NCBI GenBank assembly: GCA_012064385.1
Contig: QRDG01000140.1
Location: forward strand, 1,781,716 to 1,845,715
From: Puccinellia tenuiflora
Taxonomy: Eukaryota; Streptophyta; Magnoliopsida; Poales; Poaceae
Direction: 5' to 3'
DNA: 64,000 bases
Every line of letters begins with the position of its first letter. The first letter of the stretch is position 1. The notes below the pieces were generated by a model. It was not told the origin of the DNA and did not search any database. It saw nothing but the letters and a program-made list of their open reading frames with translations. The translations under genes and the position numbers were made by a program. Shown here in pieces: positions 45,547 through 58,451 of the stretch.

Positions 45547-46281
45547 ATGGCAGCTGCCGCGGCGGAGCCCAAGGAGGTGAAGCTGTACGGCGCGTGGGGA
45601 AGCGTCCACGCCGCCATGGCCCGGAACGCGCTGGAGCTCAAGGGCGTGCGGTACGAGTACGCGGAGGAGGACCTGGAGAACAAGAGCGAAGCGCTGCTGC
45701 GCCTGAACCCCGTCCACGGGGGCAAGGTCCCCGTGCTCGTCGTCGACGGCCGCCCCCTCGCCGAGTCGCTCGTCATCCTCGAGTACGTCGACGAGGCGTG
45801 GCCGGACCGGGCGCCGCGGATGCTCCCGCCACGGGACCAGCCCCGCGCGCGCGCCGCGGCACGGTTCTGGCGAGGTTCTTCCACGACAAGGTGTCGCCGC
45901 TGTCGCGCCAAGTTTTGTCCGCGGCGGAGGGGGGAGGAGCGGGCGCGGGTGGTCAGGGAGATGAAGGAGCAGATGGCCGTGATGGAGGCCGGGCTCCGGA
46001 GGGACTTCCCGCTCGGGGGCGGCGGCGAAGAGGAAGGTCCGTTCCTGCACGGGAGGCAGCCTGGGCTGCTCGACGTCGTACTGGGCTCGTGCGCGGCCGG
46101 AAACAGAGTGCTCTCCGCCGTGGCTGGAGAAGAGATCGTGGAACCTGGTGTGGTGCCGCGCGTGCACGCTAGCTTGGTCGCGTTCGACAAGCTCGTCGCC
46201 GGATTCGGGACAAGCGTGCCGCACGAGCGCCTCCTGGCGCGTCTCCACCAGAGGCAGAGGACGCACGCCGCGCCTGCGTGA
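45547..46281 (+). CDS. Tau-class glutathione S-transferase, with paired -1/+1 frameshifts
   Basis: Start chosen at 45547 (accATGg, MAAAAAEPKEVKLYGAW) rather than the in-frame ATG at 45472, because family members begin a few residues before KLYG. The frame has 244 codons, close to the usual 220-240. N-terminal thioredoxin-fold features are GVRYEYAEEDLENKSE, NPVHGGKVPVL and the glutathione-binding AESLVILEYVDEAW; the C-terminal helical domain follows. The usual SPF/SPY catalytic stretch reads GSVHA here: Ser is kept but the next residues differ. Between about 45870 (apparent lost G after ttctgg) and about 45929-45934 (an extra G in a G6 run) some 20 residues read out of frame. The alternative frame there gives ARFFHDKVSPLSRQ, which is family-like. 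Tau GSTs conjugate glutathione to herbicides and lipid peroxidation products in the cytosol. No intron was recognised, although one intron is common in the class. Confidence 0.82.
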   Translation: MAAAAAEPKEVKLYGAWGSVHAAMARNALELKGVRYEYAEEDLENKSEALLRLNPVHGGKVPVLVVDGRPLAESLVILEYVDEAWPDRAPRMLPPRDQPRARAAARFWRGSSTTRCRRCRAKFCPRRRGEERARVVREMKEQMAVMEAGLRRDFPLGGGGEEEGPFLHGRQPGLLDVVLGSCAAGNRVLSAVAGEEIVEPGVVPRVHASLVAFDKLVAGFGTSVPHERLLARLHQRQRTHAAPA

Positions 46282-47323
46282 GCTATGTTATTGGGCTGGT
46301 GTGGAGTTACAACCTCGGTGAAAAACCTGCTACGCATAGGAAATAAACCAGCGGAGCTATAATATGTTCACATGTTTGTGCTATTTGTAAATAAAAATAT
46401 TCTGTTAAATTTAGCTAAATCGTTGTCTGAATGTTTATAATTTGAGCTCTCTTACGGTGATTGGCGCGCACTTCCGAAGTACTACCATGAAAGAAGCGTC
46501 TGAAAAAGAAGAGCAAAGTAATGTAGCATGTCCAAAACTGAATCAACCCCATCAACTACCATGGAATCTGTTTGTTTATTTTAAGTTTTGAACAAATTTT
46601 CACAAAACATGTTGGCCGAAATTGAACTTTGGCCAGTAATATGGGGCTCAATTTTTTTTTGGCACCCATCAAAATTTAAAATTGGTCGAATTTACGAAAT
46701 GTTGAACTCTCATAGCATGGGTTCAAACACAAACAAACGGTCCATATAAAGATGCATCCTATTAAGTAACATATACCTGCATCAACTAATTCCTTTTATG
46801 TGACTGTGATGACTTAATTGAATGCAATAAGATTGTCTACATTATCCTACATGTATTGTATTATGTTACACAAATAATACATAGTATTAAAAACACAACT
46901 ATTAAAAATATTTAAAATTAAAATATATTAATTCATTGGGGCAATCGATATGAGGTGGCTATGGTATACAAAAAATATATTTATATTATTTTACACAAAT
47001 AAGCCTTCGAGACCACCCAACAATGTTCTCAACCATCCTTCGGGATATCTGGAACTTCCACGTCATTTCGATATGTTGAAAAATAAAATGATTTTTCATT
47101 TTGCAATTAACCTACATGAAACCGAACTTATCGGCGAAAAATACATGTCAGTTGGAAAAATCTTGTTACTACTACTTTAGATTCCAAAATATCCAACTAC
47201 CAACAATTTAGGTCCTATCTTGATAAACTTAACTTTAAGTATAGCTTCCAATCCGAAGGCTCTTTATATTTCAATCCGTTCGATAGCTCCAGCTCAAGGA
47301 AGAACGAATTACAAGTCGGGGAA
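46282..47323. other. Intergenic DNA between GST and the retrotransposon nest
   Basis: AT-rich; about the first 150 bases are probably GST 3' UTR. No supported gene or element boundary before the LTR at 47324. Confidence 0.45.
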
Positions 47324-48895
47324 TGATGCTGTATTAAAATAAGTTGAGTGGTGCCCCAAGCGAAGGCGGAATTGCAGCTAGTAGCAGTTTTCCCTCGTTT
47401 AAACGAACCGAGGTTTATCGAACCAGTAGGACTTTGAAATCAACAACGAGGTGAATTTTGAAGATCTCTGGCGCTTGACCTTCAACAGACGTGGACCTGC
47501 ACCTTGCCCCCAACGGCGGAAAGGTTGTCAATCTTTCCGGTCTCGCAGAAAACAAAGCGGTTAATTGTATGATGAAATAGATAAAATATGAAAAGTGACC
47601 AGAGGAATAATGATGATTAAAAGCAAGTAAATGAGGTTGTAAACAATGTAAAAAGATGGACCGGGGGCCTTGGGTTCACTAGTGGAGTCTCTCAAGTAAA
47701 TAAAATATGCATGTGATGGGTGAACGAATTACAGCTAGGCAATTGACAAGATCATGACACAAACCCAATTTAGCTATGACAAAAAGGACATGATAATATT
47801 TATGGAGGCATCACGACAAGGAACAAAGACCGTTGAGTCCAACTGCGTCTTTGTCTAAAAAGTCCACCGTGGGATCGCTATCCAGCCTGTCACCCAACGG
47901 TATTAAGTTGCAAGCAACTGATAATTGCATTAAGTAAAGTGCATGAAGTAAGCAATACTAATATCAAAAGAGACATTAACACCGCTGTTTTACCCTTAGT
48001 AGCAACAGCACACCCTCGCCCTTAGACGTTTCTGTCACTCGTGCCCAGGAACAAAAGGGGGCATGAACCCACTATCTAGCATAAATACCCTATCTTGGAG
48101 ATACACACAATCACTTGGCCAAAGTAACTACGCACATCGAAGAGCATGAAAGAACATAAATTACTCATATAAGAATCATGCACAATCTTAACATAACTTT
48201 ATAATCCATCGGATCCCAACAAACACATCACATAGTATTACAATAATCGATCTTGATCATGTTAGGCAGCTCACGAGATCATAAGACATGAAGCACAAGA
48301 GAGAGAGAGACTACCAACTAGCTACTGCCATGGACCCATAGTCCAAGGTGAGACTACTCACAAATCATCCCGGAGGAGGGCATGACGATGAAGAGCCCCC
48401 GGGATCGATCTCCCCTCCGGCAGATCAGCTTCAGATTGGACACCAAACTAGGGTTTTCGGTGACGGCGCGTCGGGGTCGAGTTTCTGGAAAATAATGGCC
48501 GCCTCGACGTTTTTAGGTTATTTCTGATTTTATAGGCATCGGAGGGGGCCGAGGAGGTGCCCCACGGGCAGGGGCGGGTCCCACCCATGGGTCCCCCCTA
48601 GGCCGTGGCAGGAGGCCGCCTGCGCCCTGTGGGTCGCCTCCGAGGCTTCCCTTCGGACTCCGTCTTCGTCTTGGCGTAAAAATAATCCCCATAAATTTTG
48701 GTGCAATTCCGAGAATATTTCCAAAAGTAAATTTCTGAAACAAAAAGACAGCAGAAACAGGGAACTGGCACTTGGCATCTTGTCAATAGGTTAGTCCGAC
48801 AAAATGCATAAAAATGATAACAGTAAAAACATGTGACAATAACACAAAACTAGCATGGATCACTAAAAAATTATAGATACGTTTGAGACGTATCA
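47324..48895 (-). repeat. 3' LTR of the Gypsy element
   Basis: 1572 bases. Plus-strand edges are tgatgctgtattaaaat and gtttgagacgtatca; the purine tract (minus strand agcttggggatgc) adjoins at 48896. A GC-rich patch at 48540-48660 is open in several frames but is LTR sequence. Confidence 0.88.
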
Positions 48896-51435
48896 GCATC
48901 CCCAAGCTTAACTCCTACTCGTCCTCGAGTAGGTAAGTGATAACAAAAAAAAATTATGAGACATGCAACCAACACATTCTTGATCAAGATAGTGATGCAA
49001 ATCAAAGGATGTGAATAAAGAGATATAAAACAATTGTCTATAATTGATAGCAGGAAAGCAATGGATAAACAAGTTGAATCATCCAAGCAAAACCTTTCAT
49101 AAATAGTATGTCAAAGACATGAAAACAATGTGATCAACATATTTGACTAATTCACAAGGATAATAATTTCATGACAAAAGTGTTTGAGAATCAACACAAA
49201 GGAAGATGTAAGCATTAGCAAAGAGTTTCAACTTCCAACGGCTTATCTTATAGATAAAGTCAATATAAAGATTCATGTTTAATCTTGATAATGTAATATG
49301 CTCAACGATACCCAGGGTCAATTCTAGATGTTTGCTTTTGTGGAGATAGAAGGAAAAAGGGAAAACTGACTCAACATTAAAAGTAAAAGAAAGTCCCTTC
49401 GCAGAGGGAAGCAGGGATTAGTCATGTGCTAGAGCCGTTTGGTTTTTAAAACAGAAGTAAAATGATTTTGAGGTATGCATGCTTTCGTCAACGACCTCAC
49501 AACAGAGAAACTATCTAGTCCCTCATGACAAGCAAGGTTTTTAGACTTGTGAGAGCAGCTGGTTCTTAGAAGAGCGAGTACGCTCTTCTTTCTCCTTGGT
49601 TTCACCACTGTCTAATGTTTGGGCTGATTTCTCAGATTTGCATTGCGCGGAGGAGAATTGTGAGTTATATTTATATTTTTGCTTAAGCTGCTCTCGGGTT
49701 GATTCAAGTGAAGACGTAATCCATCAACACCGGGTGAAAGGGGGGAAATGACCTCGCTTGTCACAAGTTATATCTAGCTCTCTACTGCTCCCTCATTAGC
49801 TTAAAAACAGAGGCACACAGAAAAAGTATTTTGAATTTTTAAAGGTAGCACATGACAAATTTACTTGGAATGTTAGGAAATACCATGCATAGGTAGATAT
49901 GGTGGACTCAGCTGGCAAGAAAGTTTGGCTTTGGGGATTGGATGCACGAGTGAACCATACACTCAGTACGAATTTTAGGCTTAGCAAAAAGGGTGTTTGA
50001 AGCAAACATCTAACAATAACCGGTAACAGAACAACATAAGACATTTATCGGTCATAACCATAAAAACTCTACACCGTCTCCCTTGTTGACCAAACAATTC
50101 TTTTGATGGAAAGATTAGCACTATGAATTAACAACTGTGAAAAACCACACAATTTCAAGCTTTCAACCATATTTCTTTAGTAATCAATTCCACTCAAATA
50201 ACCAGCAAGTTTAAGAATTCAACTTAACATCTCAAAACAATTGAGAAGCATCAAGTATCCACACCATGATCTACAAAACTATGCAGGCTTTTCATTTTAT
50301 TCTATCATCACACAATCAACATTTTGTCGCATTGACAATTCAAGCAATTTTTCAACAACAACTCTCCAACAATTATAAGTGAAGAACAAGAGAGTTTAAC
50401 TTAACAACTAGCAGCTCTAAACAAGATAAAAGCTAAAAGCGAGAGCTTACTAGAAAACAGACAGTAGCTAAGAATAATCAAAAAGATATAAGCGAAGCAA
50501 AGGAGTATTCAAACGAAAAAGCGGAGCGTGTCCCTCTCCCACACAAATAAATCTAGGATCCAACAAAGATATGACTAGCAAACAAACAAACAAAACTGAA
50601 AGTAAAAAGATGCTCCAAGCATAGCACATAATATGTAAAGTGATAAAAACGAAGTTCAACGAAGACGACCTTATGATAGTCGATGAAGATGAGGGGATGC
50701 CTTGGGCATCCCCAAACTTGACTCTTGATAGTTCTTGATATTCAGAGGGGGTGCCATGGGGGCATCCCCAAGCTTGATCTCTGATCCATCCTCGATTTCT
50801 TCATATTCCTCTCCTTTGGAACTTAAAAACTCACTTCACACAAAACTTCTCATAATTTGATTAGAGGGTTAGTGCTCATAAATTAAAATGCACATGTGTT
50901 CAACTCATGACAAATTGCAAACCAACTTCATTAAACATTAGCTACTGTTTACTAAGCCTCAATGTGGCACTCCACCCCTAGAGTATCACATATGACGATG
51001 GTAAAGAGACAAATGCAAAATAAAAGCAGAATCTGTCAAAATCTGAACAGTCTTCAAAGATCGAATTTTTCGAGGCACTTCTACAGCTCAAATAAAAAAA
51101 CTTAAAACTAACGAAAGATATATAAAAGCATCAGGCTTGCTGTAAAAAATTATCAGAAAAATAAAAATTCTGGCGATTTTAGAATTTTCGTGCAACAGGC
51201 GCACAGAATCTGTTTTTGGACAGCAACACAATACCTCGCACTTTCAATGCTTTAGAGGATAAACTTGGCACAAAAAACCAAAAGAAAAAGATACAATGAA
51301 GTTGCTACAGAGGTAATAACTTCATGACTCAAGAAAAGAAAAAGCAAGCTGAAAATAAAAGATGGGTTGCCTCCCAACAAGCGCTTTTCTTTAACGCCTT
51401 TTAGCTAGGCGCGATGCCAAATATCAAGTTTTTTC
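48896..51435 (-). other. Internal noncoding region of the Gypsy element
   Basis: No protein-coding content. It includes two related blocks around gggcatccccaaacttga (about 50708) and ggcatccccaagcttgat (about 50763). The minus-strand word ttgggaggcaaccc lies near 51370. The TGA that would end the gag-protease frame is at 51424-51426. Confidence 0.7.
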
Positions 51436-53134
51436 TGAAGGGTCGCAGCATAGAAAACAAAAAAATTCCTACGCAAAGATGGCGGAATAAACCCAACACG
51501 AGATCTGATCTACGAGAGGTTGGTAGCAAGAAGGAGATCGAATCTCACCCTCGAAGAAAACCGTGAGCGTTTTGTCGAGGCAGGGGTTGGCTAGTCGATC
51601 CCCGCAACTAGACTCGTCTAGTCGCGAGGAGATGTATTATCCAAGCGCCGCACGAGCAACGCCTTCGAGAGATCCACACGTACGGCTCGATGAAGACTCC
51701 ACGTTCTTGATCCCGCAAGAAGTGGTGGAGAGGCTCGCGAGATCAGCAGCACACCGACGGTGGTGTGGTGGTTATGGTGGAGATCCGACAGGGCTTCGCC
51801 AAGCGTCTGCGGAGGAGAGAGGAGGAGGAGGTGGTGCGGCTAGGGGAGAGGCGGGGGGACGGCGGCTAGGGAACCAAGGGGGTGCGGCAGCACTCCCCTG
51901 CCCCCTCCTTATATAGGAGGCCAGGGGGCTGCGCCCCATCTCCCTCTAGGGCCGGCGGCTAGGGAGGCTTGGCCCCCAAGCCAGCCGCCCTAGGGTTAGG
52001 GTTTGGCCGGCCCCCCTTCTTGGGCTTTCAGCCCTAGCCCGCATGGGCCCTTAGGGGCATGGTGCGGCTGGCCCATGAGGCCAGTCCACCACCCCTTTTA
52101 TTCCATGTGGGCCCCATACTCCTATGGGCCCCACTTCTAGACCCCTCTAGAACCTTATAGAATATTCCGGTACTTTACCGATAAATTCCCGAACCTTTTC
52201 GATACCTCCGGAAACTACTTTCCTTATATGAATCTTATTCTCCGGACCACTCCGAAACTCCTCGTGACGTCCGGGATCCCATCCGAGACTCCGAATCAAT
52301 ATTCTTTCTCACCATCATTTATCTTGAGCCCTAACTACATCGAACGTTAAGTGTGTGACTCTGCGGGTTCGTGAATATGTCATATTAATAGTGGGACCGG
52401 GATGCCCATATTAATTCCTACATATTCGACGAAGTACTTTACCAGTCGAACCACAATGTCCGGGATTCAATTAATCCATATACGATTCCTTTTGTTTCAC
52501 GATATATTACTTGTCCGAGATTCAATCCACCGATATCTCCATATCAGATTAATCTCGTTCCCGACAAGTTCTCTTTACTCGTTCCCATAGAATAGGATCC
52601 CTTATGACTAGCTACTTAGTCATATGCTTGCAAGCGTTTGGATACTATACTACCGAGAGGGCCCAGAGATATCTATCCAACTGTTGGACGAATAAATCCC
52701 AGTCTCGATTCATGCCACCCAACAACCTATCATCGGGGAACCTGAAAGCCACCTTTATAATCACCCAGTTACGAAGTGACGTTTGATGTCCACAAAGCAC
52801 TCCTCCGATAAGTGGGAGTAACATAATCTCATGGTCTAAGGAAACTATATTTGACATCTATTTAATTTGAGTCTTGTCCATCATATCATCTCCCATGATA
52901 CAAACTTCGTTTATCAAGTGATTCATAAATCCATGATTAGGAAACGTCTAACCATCACTTTGATCAAACGAACTAGTCACAAGAGGAAAGACTAGGGACA
53001 CATTACCGTTTATATTCCACACATGTATTTGTTTCCGATTAATACAATTCTAGCATGGATATAAACATATATCATGAACGGGAAATATGATAATTAACAT
53101 TCTTTATTATTGCCTCTTGGGCATATTCCCAACA
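51436..53134 (-). repeat. 3' LTR of the nested BARE/Angela-type Copia
   Basis: Plus-strand edges are tgaagggtcgcagcatag and gggcatattcccaaca. It contains a GC-rich, agggtttggccggcc-bearing stretch (about 51890-52080) and a TATA-like ccttatata at 51906. Confidence 0.9.
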
Positions 53135-53875
53135 GTCTCCCACTTGCACTAGAGTCAATAATCTAGTTTACATTTGTAGCAATCTAACACCCATGGCCTC
53201 TCGGTGCTGATCATGTTTTGCTCGTGGGAGAGGTTTAGTCAACGGGTCTGCCACATTCAGATCCGTATGCACCTTGCAAATCTCTATGTCACCATCCTTG
53301 ACATTCTCATGCAAATTGTGAAAGCGGCGCTTAATATGCTTGGTATTCTTGTGTGAAGTTGGGTCCTTGGCAAGAGCTATTGCACCTGTATTGTCACAGT
53401 ACAGGGCCAGAGGTCTTGACGCACTCGGAACCACACTTAGCTCTGAGAGGAACTCCTTCATCCAGACTGCTTCACTTGCTGCCGACGAGGCTGCAGCATA
53501 CTCCGCTTCAGTTGAAGATTTTGCCACCACGCTCCGCTTGGAACTCCTCCAACTCACAGCGCCACCATTCAGAATAAACACGTATCCAGACTAAGACATA
53601 GAATCATCCGGATCTGTGTCCCAACTAGCATCGACGTAACTCCTTACGACAAGCTCTTGGTCACCTCCATACACGAGAAACATTTCCTTAGTTCTATTTA
53701 GATACTTAAGGATATTCTTGACAGCTGTCCAGTGTTCCACTCCTCGATCACTTTGGTACCTGCTAGTCAAACTTACAACATGGCACACATCTGGTCTAGT
53801 ACATAGCATAGCATACATGATAGAGCCTATGGCTGAGTCATAGGGAACTTGGTTCATTATCTCTCTATCTTCTGC

Positions 53876-55179
53876 TGTCGGGGATATAACCCCGGGTACC
53901 CCAGAGTTGGAAGTTTATTGGAGTTAACAAGGAAGAAATAGCAAATAAATAGATATAAGATAAAGAAAAAGAGGAAAAGGTCAGCCTGGGCCGACTTTGG
54001 CAGGGCCCAGGCCGACATACCCAGCACCACGCCAATATAGGCATATGTCGGACGCCCAGAACCCGGCTGGGCCGGTTCCTATCTCGCATGGAACCCGGAT
54101 GGGCCGAATCGCCCAAGGCCGGAATACCCTGCCGACTTCTGGATCCCGGATGGGCCGAGTCAAGCCTCCAGGTCCCGGCTGGCCCGAGTCAAGCCTCCAC
54201 GCTCCGGGGTGGGCCGAGTCAAGGCGCCACGCTCCGGGGTGGGCCGAGTCAAGCCTCCACGCTCCGGGGTGGGCCGAGATACCGCAGTGGCTGGGCCGAG
54301 TTTACGCTTCGTACGGCAGCGTCGCCAGCCTCAGAACGATCATTGCTCCTTCGCATCGACCACCGGGTCATCGCAAGCAGCGCTCCTGTATGCCGGGGAG
54401 CGACCGAGGTATCCTATACCTCGGGTCTTCCGACATCTCCTGCGCCTCGGCTGCTCTCCGTGCGCAGCGTGAGGCCGGCTCTTGCGACCGAGGTACCGAG
54501 TTGCCTCAGACCAGCACTTCCAGCTATTGGCATCCAGCATTACCAGATATTGGGACGCTCCCAGCTCGTATCTGGAGCAGCCACCAATTGACCAAGCGGG
54601 AGGCCAAGCCAAGAGCTCAAACCGACATTACAAGTATCATCCTCGACGAGTACCAGATGCCCTGCCACCTCCAGAAGACAAGCGCTAGAGGACAGGACGA
54701 AGGACGGACAGGACATGCCAAGCCCATCCCCGTGACACATGCACAGTGCGGACAAGACCCCAGTAGTCAATTCGGGCACAATATAGCATAGTGTTCTGTG
54801 GGCCACCTCTTGTCCCCTGGGCTCCCCTTTATAAGGAGCACCAGGGGGAACGCTCCGAGCGGTCCCGGCGGGCTCATTTTCCCCCCGTAAGCTCAGTCTC
54901 ATTTCCTCTCTTTGCTAGCTTAGCACTGCTCTGCTCTCACATACAGCTCAAGGAGCCCTTGTACCGATCACATATACAGATATGAGAATATACCAAATAG
55001 AATAGATGCTGCAGTAGGGGTTTTATCTCTCGCGAGAGCCCTGAAGCAGGGTAAATACTTGTGTTTGTATGTTCTTCTGTGTGCGCTCTTCAGCGCGCTA
55101 TCCCTTCCCGAATCCTCTAGTGTCCATCGGCCCCAAACTTAAGCCTACCCCTAGGCATCTGTTGTTCACCACGACGACA
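53876..55179 (+). mobile_element. Solo LTR, 1304 bp, TSD TCTGC
   Basis: TCTGC at 53871-53875 and 55180-55184. Ends TGTCGGGGATATAACCCC and CACCACGACGACA have the TG...CA form. No internal region, primer site or second LTR is present, so unequal recombination between LTRs probably removed the rest. A TATA-like ccctttataagg at about 54827 fits a promoter for plus-strand orientation. It lies in the Copia pol gene. Confidence 0.88.
54151..54280 (+). repeat. 30-bp tandem repeat inside the solo LTR
   Basis: Units begin gggccgagtcaagcctccac at 54151 (variant), 54181, 54211 and 54241, with a degenerate start at 54271. The period is exactly 30 bases. It lies in the likely U3 part, upstream of the TATA-like site. 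Confidence 0.85.
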
Positions 55180-58100
55180 TCTGCCGTGACAGGACTCTGA
55201 GTCTTACTCAAAACCTTTCCTTGCAACATTGGTAAGAACCCCTTCTTCGAATTTTCCATTCTGAACTTCTTCAGAACCTTGTCAAGGTATGTACTTTGTG
55301 AAAGCCCTATTAGGCGCCTTGACCTATCTCTGTAGATCTTTATGCCTAAAATGTACGCTGCTTCGCCAAGGTCTTTCATTGAAAAACTCTTATTCAAACA
55401 AGCCTTTACACTTTCCAGTAGTGTAACATCATTTCCAATCAATAATATGTCATCCACATATAGTATCATAAATGCAACTGAACTCCCACTCACTTTCTTG
55501 TAAATGCAGGCTTCTCCATAAGTTTGGACAAATCCAAACCCTTTGATCACTTCATCAAACCGGAGATTCCAACTCCGCGATGCTTGCTTCAGTCCATAGA
55601 TGGATCTCTGAAGTTTGCATACCTTGTTAGCATCCTTTGGATCAACAAAACCTTCGGGCTGCACCATGTACAACTCTTCCTTAATATGACCATTAAGGAA
55701 CGTGGTCTTCACATCCATTTGCCAAATTTCATAATCATAAAATGCGGCAATTGCTAACATAATCCGAACAGATTTCAGCATCGCTACATGTGAGAATGTC
55801 TCATCATAGTCAACTCCTTGAATTTGTCGGAAACCCTTTGCAACAAGTCGAGCTTTATACACGGTGACGTTTCCGTCAGCGTCTGTCTTTCTTTTGAATA
55901 TCCATTTGTTCTCAACGGCCTTTCGGTCGTTCGGCAAGTCCACCAAGGTCCATACTTGGTTTTCATACATGGATTCCATTTCGGATTTCATGGCTCCTAG
56001 CCATTTATCGGAGTCCGGGCTCATCATTGCTTCCTCATAATTCGCAGGTTCATCATTGTGTAACAACATGACACTCATGACGGGGTCGTACCGATCAGGG
56101 GCGGTACGTTCCCTCGTTGACCTACGAGGTTCAATAGCAACCTTGACCAGAGCAGGATGATCTCCATCATTTGCTTCTTCTTCAGGTGGTGATGGATGCT
56201 CTGGAACACTTTCCAGCTCTACGCTACTCGGCATCTCAAGAACAGGTTCAATAACCTCGTCAAGCTCTATTTTCCTCCCACTCACTTCCTTCGAGAGAAA
56301 CTCTTTCTCTAGAAAGGAACCATTCTTAGCAACGAAAATATTGCCTTCGGTTCTGTGGTAGAAGGTATACCCAATAGTTTCCTTAGGTTATCCTATGAAG
56401 ATGCATTTTTCCGATTTGGGTTCGAGCTTATCAGGTTGAAGCTTTTTCACATAAGCATCGCAACCCCAAACTTTGAGAAACGATAACTTCGGCTTCTTGC
56501 CAAACCATAACTCATATGGAGTCGTCTCAACGGATTTTGATGGAGCCCTATTTAAAGTGAATGCGGCTGTCTCTAATGCATAGCTCCAAAATGATAGTGG
56601 CAGATCTGTATGAGACATCATAGATCGCACCATATCCAATAAAGTTCGATTACAACGTTCAGACACACCATTACGCTGTGGTGTTCCAGGTGCCGTGAGT
56701 TGTGAAATAATTCCACATGTCTTTAAATGCATGCCAAACTCGTAACTCAAATATTCGCCTCCACGATCGGATCGGAGAAACTTTATTTTCTTGTTACGAT
56801 GATTCTCAACTTCACTCTGAAATTCTTTGAACTTTTCGAACGTTTCAGACTTGTGTTTCATTAAGTAAATATACCCATATCTACTTAAATCATCGGTGAA
56901 GGTCAAGAAATAACGATATCCACCGCGTGCTGCAACACTCATTGGACCGCACACATCGGTATGTATGATTTCTAACAAGTCTGTTGCTCTCTCCATCGTG
57001 CCGGAGAAGGGTGTTCGAGTCATCTTGCCCATAAGGCATGGTTCCCAAGTTTCAAATGAATCAAAATCAAGTGAATCCAAAAGTCCATCAGAATGGAGTT
57101 TCTTCATGTGCTTTACACCAATGTGACCCAAACGGCAGTGCCACAAATATGTGGTATTATCATCATTCAATTTACATCTTTTGGCATCAATGTTATGAAC
57201 ATGTGTATCACTACTATCGAGATTCAATAGAAATAAACCATTCCTCTCAGGTGCATGACCATAAAAGATATTATCCATATAAATCGAAACACCAAAGTTT
57301 TCAGATTTAAATGAATAACCGTCTCGCAATAAACAAGATCCAGATACAATGTTCATGCTTAAAGCAGGCACATAATAACAATTATTAAGGTTTAAAACTA
57401 ATCCCGAAGGTAAGCGCAGAGGGAGTGTGCCGACAGCGATGACTTCAACTTTTGATCCATTTCCGACGCGCATCGTCACCTCGTCCCTTGCCAAGCGTCG
57501 TCTATTCCGCAGCTCCTGTTTCGAGTTACATATATTAGCAACTGAACCAGTATCAAATACCCAGGTGCTACTACGATCACTTGTTAAATACACATCAATA
57601 ATGTGTATATCAGATATACCTTGTTTGACGGTGCCAGCCTTCTTGTCTGCCAGATACTTGGGGCAATTCCGCTTCCAGTGTCCAGTTCCCTTGCAGTAGA
57701 AGCACTCAGTATCAGACTTAGGGCCCTTCCTTGACTTCCTCGCAGGCACGGCAGCTCGCTTTCCGCCCTTCTTGAAGTTGTCTCTTTTGCCCTTTTTCTT
57801 GAAACTAGTGGTCTTGTTGACCATCAACACTTGATGCTCCTTCTTGATTTCCACTTCCGCGGTCTTTAACATCGCGAAGAGCTCTGGAAGAGTTTTCTCC
57901 ATTCCTTGCATGTTATAGTTCATCACAAAGCTTTTGTAGCTAGGTGGAAGTGACTGGAGAACACGGTCAATCCCCAACTCATTGGGAATCACAACACCCA
58001 GCTGCGCCAGACGATCACCGTACCCAGACATTCTGAGCACATGTTCACTAACGGAGCTGTTCTCCTCCATCATACAGCTAAAGAACTTGGAGGAGGCCTC

Positions 58101-58451
58101 ATACCTCTCCACCTTGGCCTGAGTCTGAAACATTGCCTTTAGATCATTGATCATCTGATGAACGCCATGGTGCCCAAAACATTTTTGGAGCTTTGGTCCT
58201 AAGCCATACAACAGACCGCACTTAATTATCTCGTGGTCCTCAGAACGGGGTGCCCAGACGTTCCTAGCGTTTTCAACCGCACTTGCTGCAGGGGGGTCAC
58301 CTAGCGGTGCATCTAGGACATATAGTTTCTTGGCAGCAGTGAGGATAATCTTCAGATTCATGAACCAATCTGAGAAATTGTTTCCATCGTCTTTCAGCTT
58401 GTCTTTCTCTAGAAACGCGTTAAAATTCATCTTGATGTTGGGAAGGGCCAT

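Larger units (their letters stand above)
53168..58451 (-). pseudogene. Copia gag-pol polyprotein with two nonsense codons and an inserted solo LTR
   Basis: Starts MALPNIKMNF at 58451. In order: Gag; zinc knuckle CFYCKGTGHWKRNC; protease WVFDTGSVANICN; preintegrase HCRLGHIG; integrase (HTDVCGPM, FTDDLSRYGY, TPQRNGVSERCNR); reverse transcriptase (YVDDILLIGND); and RNase H (SSKRSVVAKSSTEAEY), ending at 53168. An in-frame TAA (56388-56390) follows KCIFIG, where TAT is usual in the family. An in-frame TAG (53591-53593) lies in RNase H. A solo LTR (53876-55179) lies between RT and RNase H; removing it with one TSD copy restores the frame. Otherwise the frame is open. Confidence 0.9.

Noticed and set aside
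48513..48786. Overlapping Arg/Pro-rich frames
   Set aside because: Inside the Gypsy LTR in a GC-rich patch; no protein features.
53997..54902. Long frames inside the solo LTR
   Set aside because: They follow the 30-bp tandem repeat and GC-rich sequence; an LTR is not expected to encode protein here.
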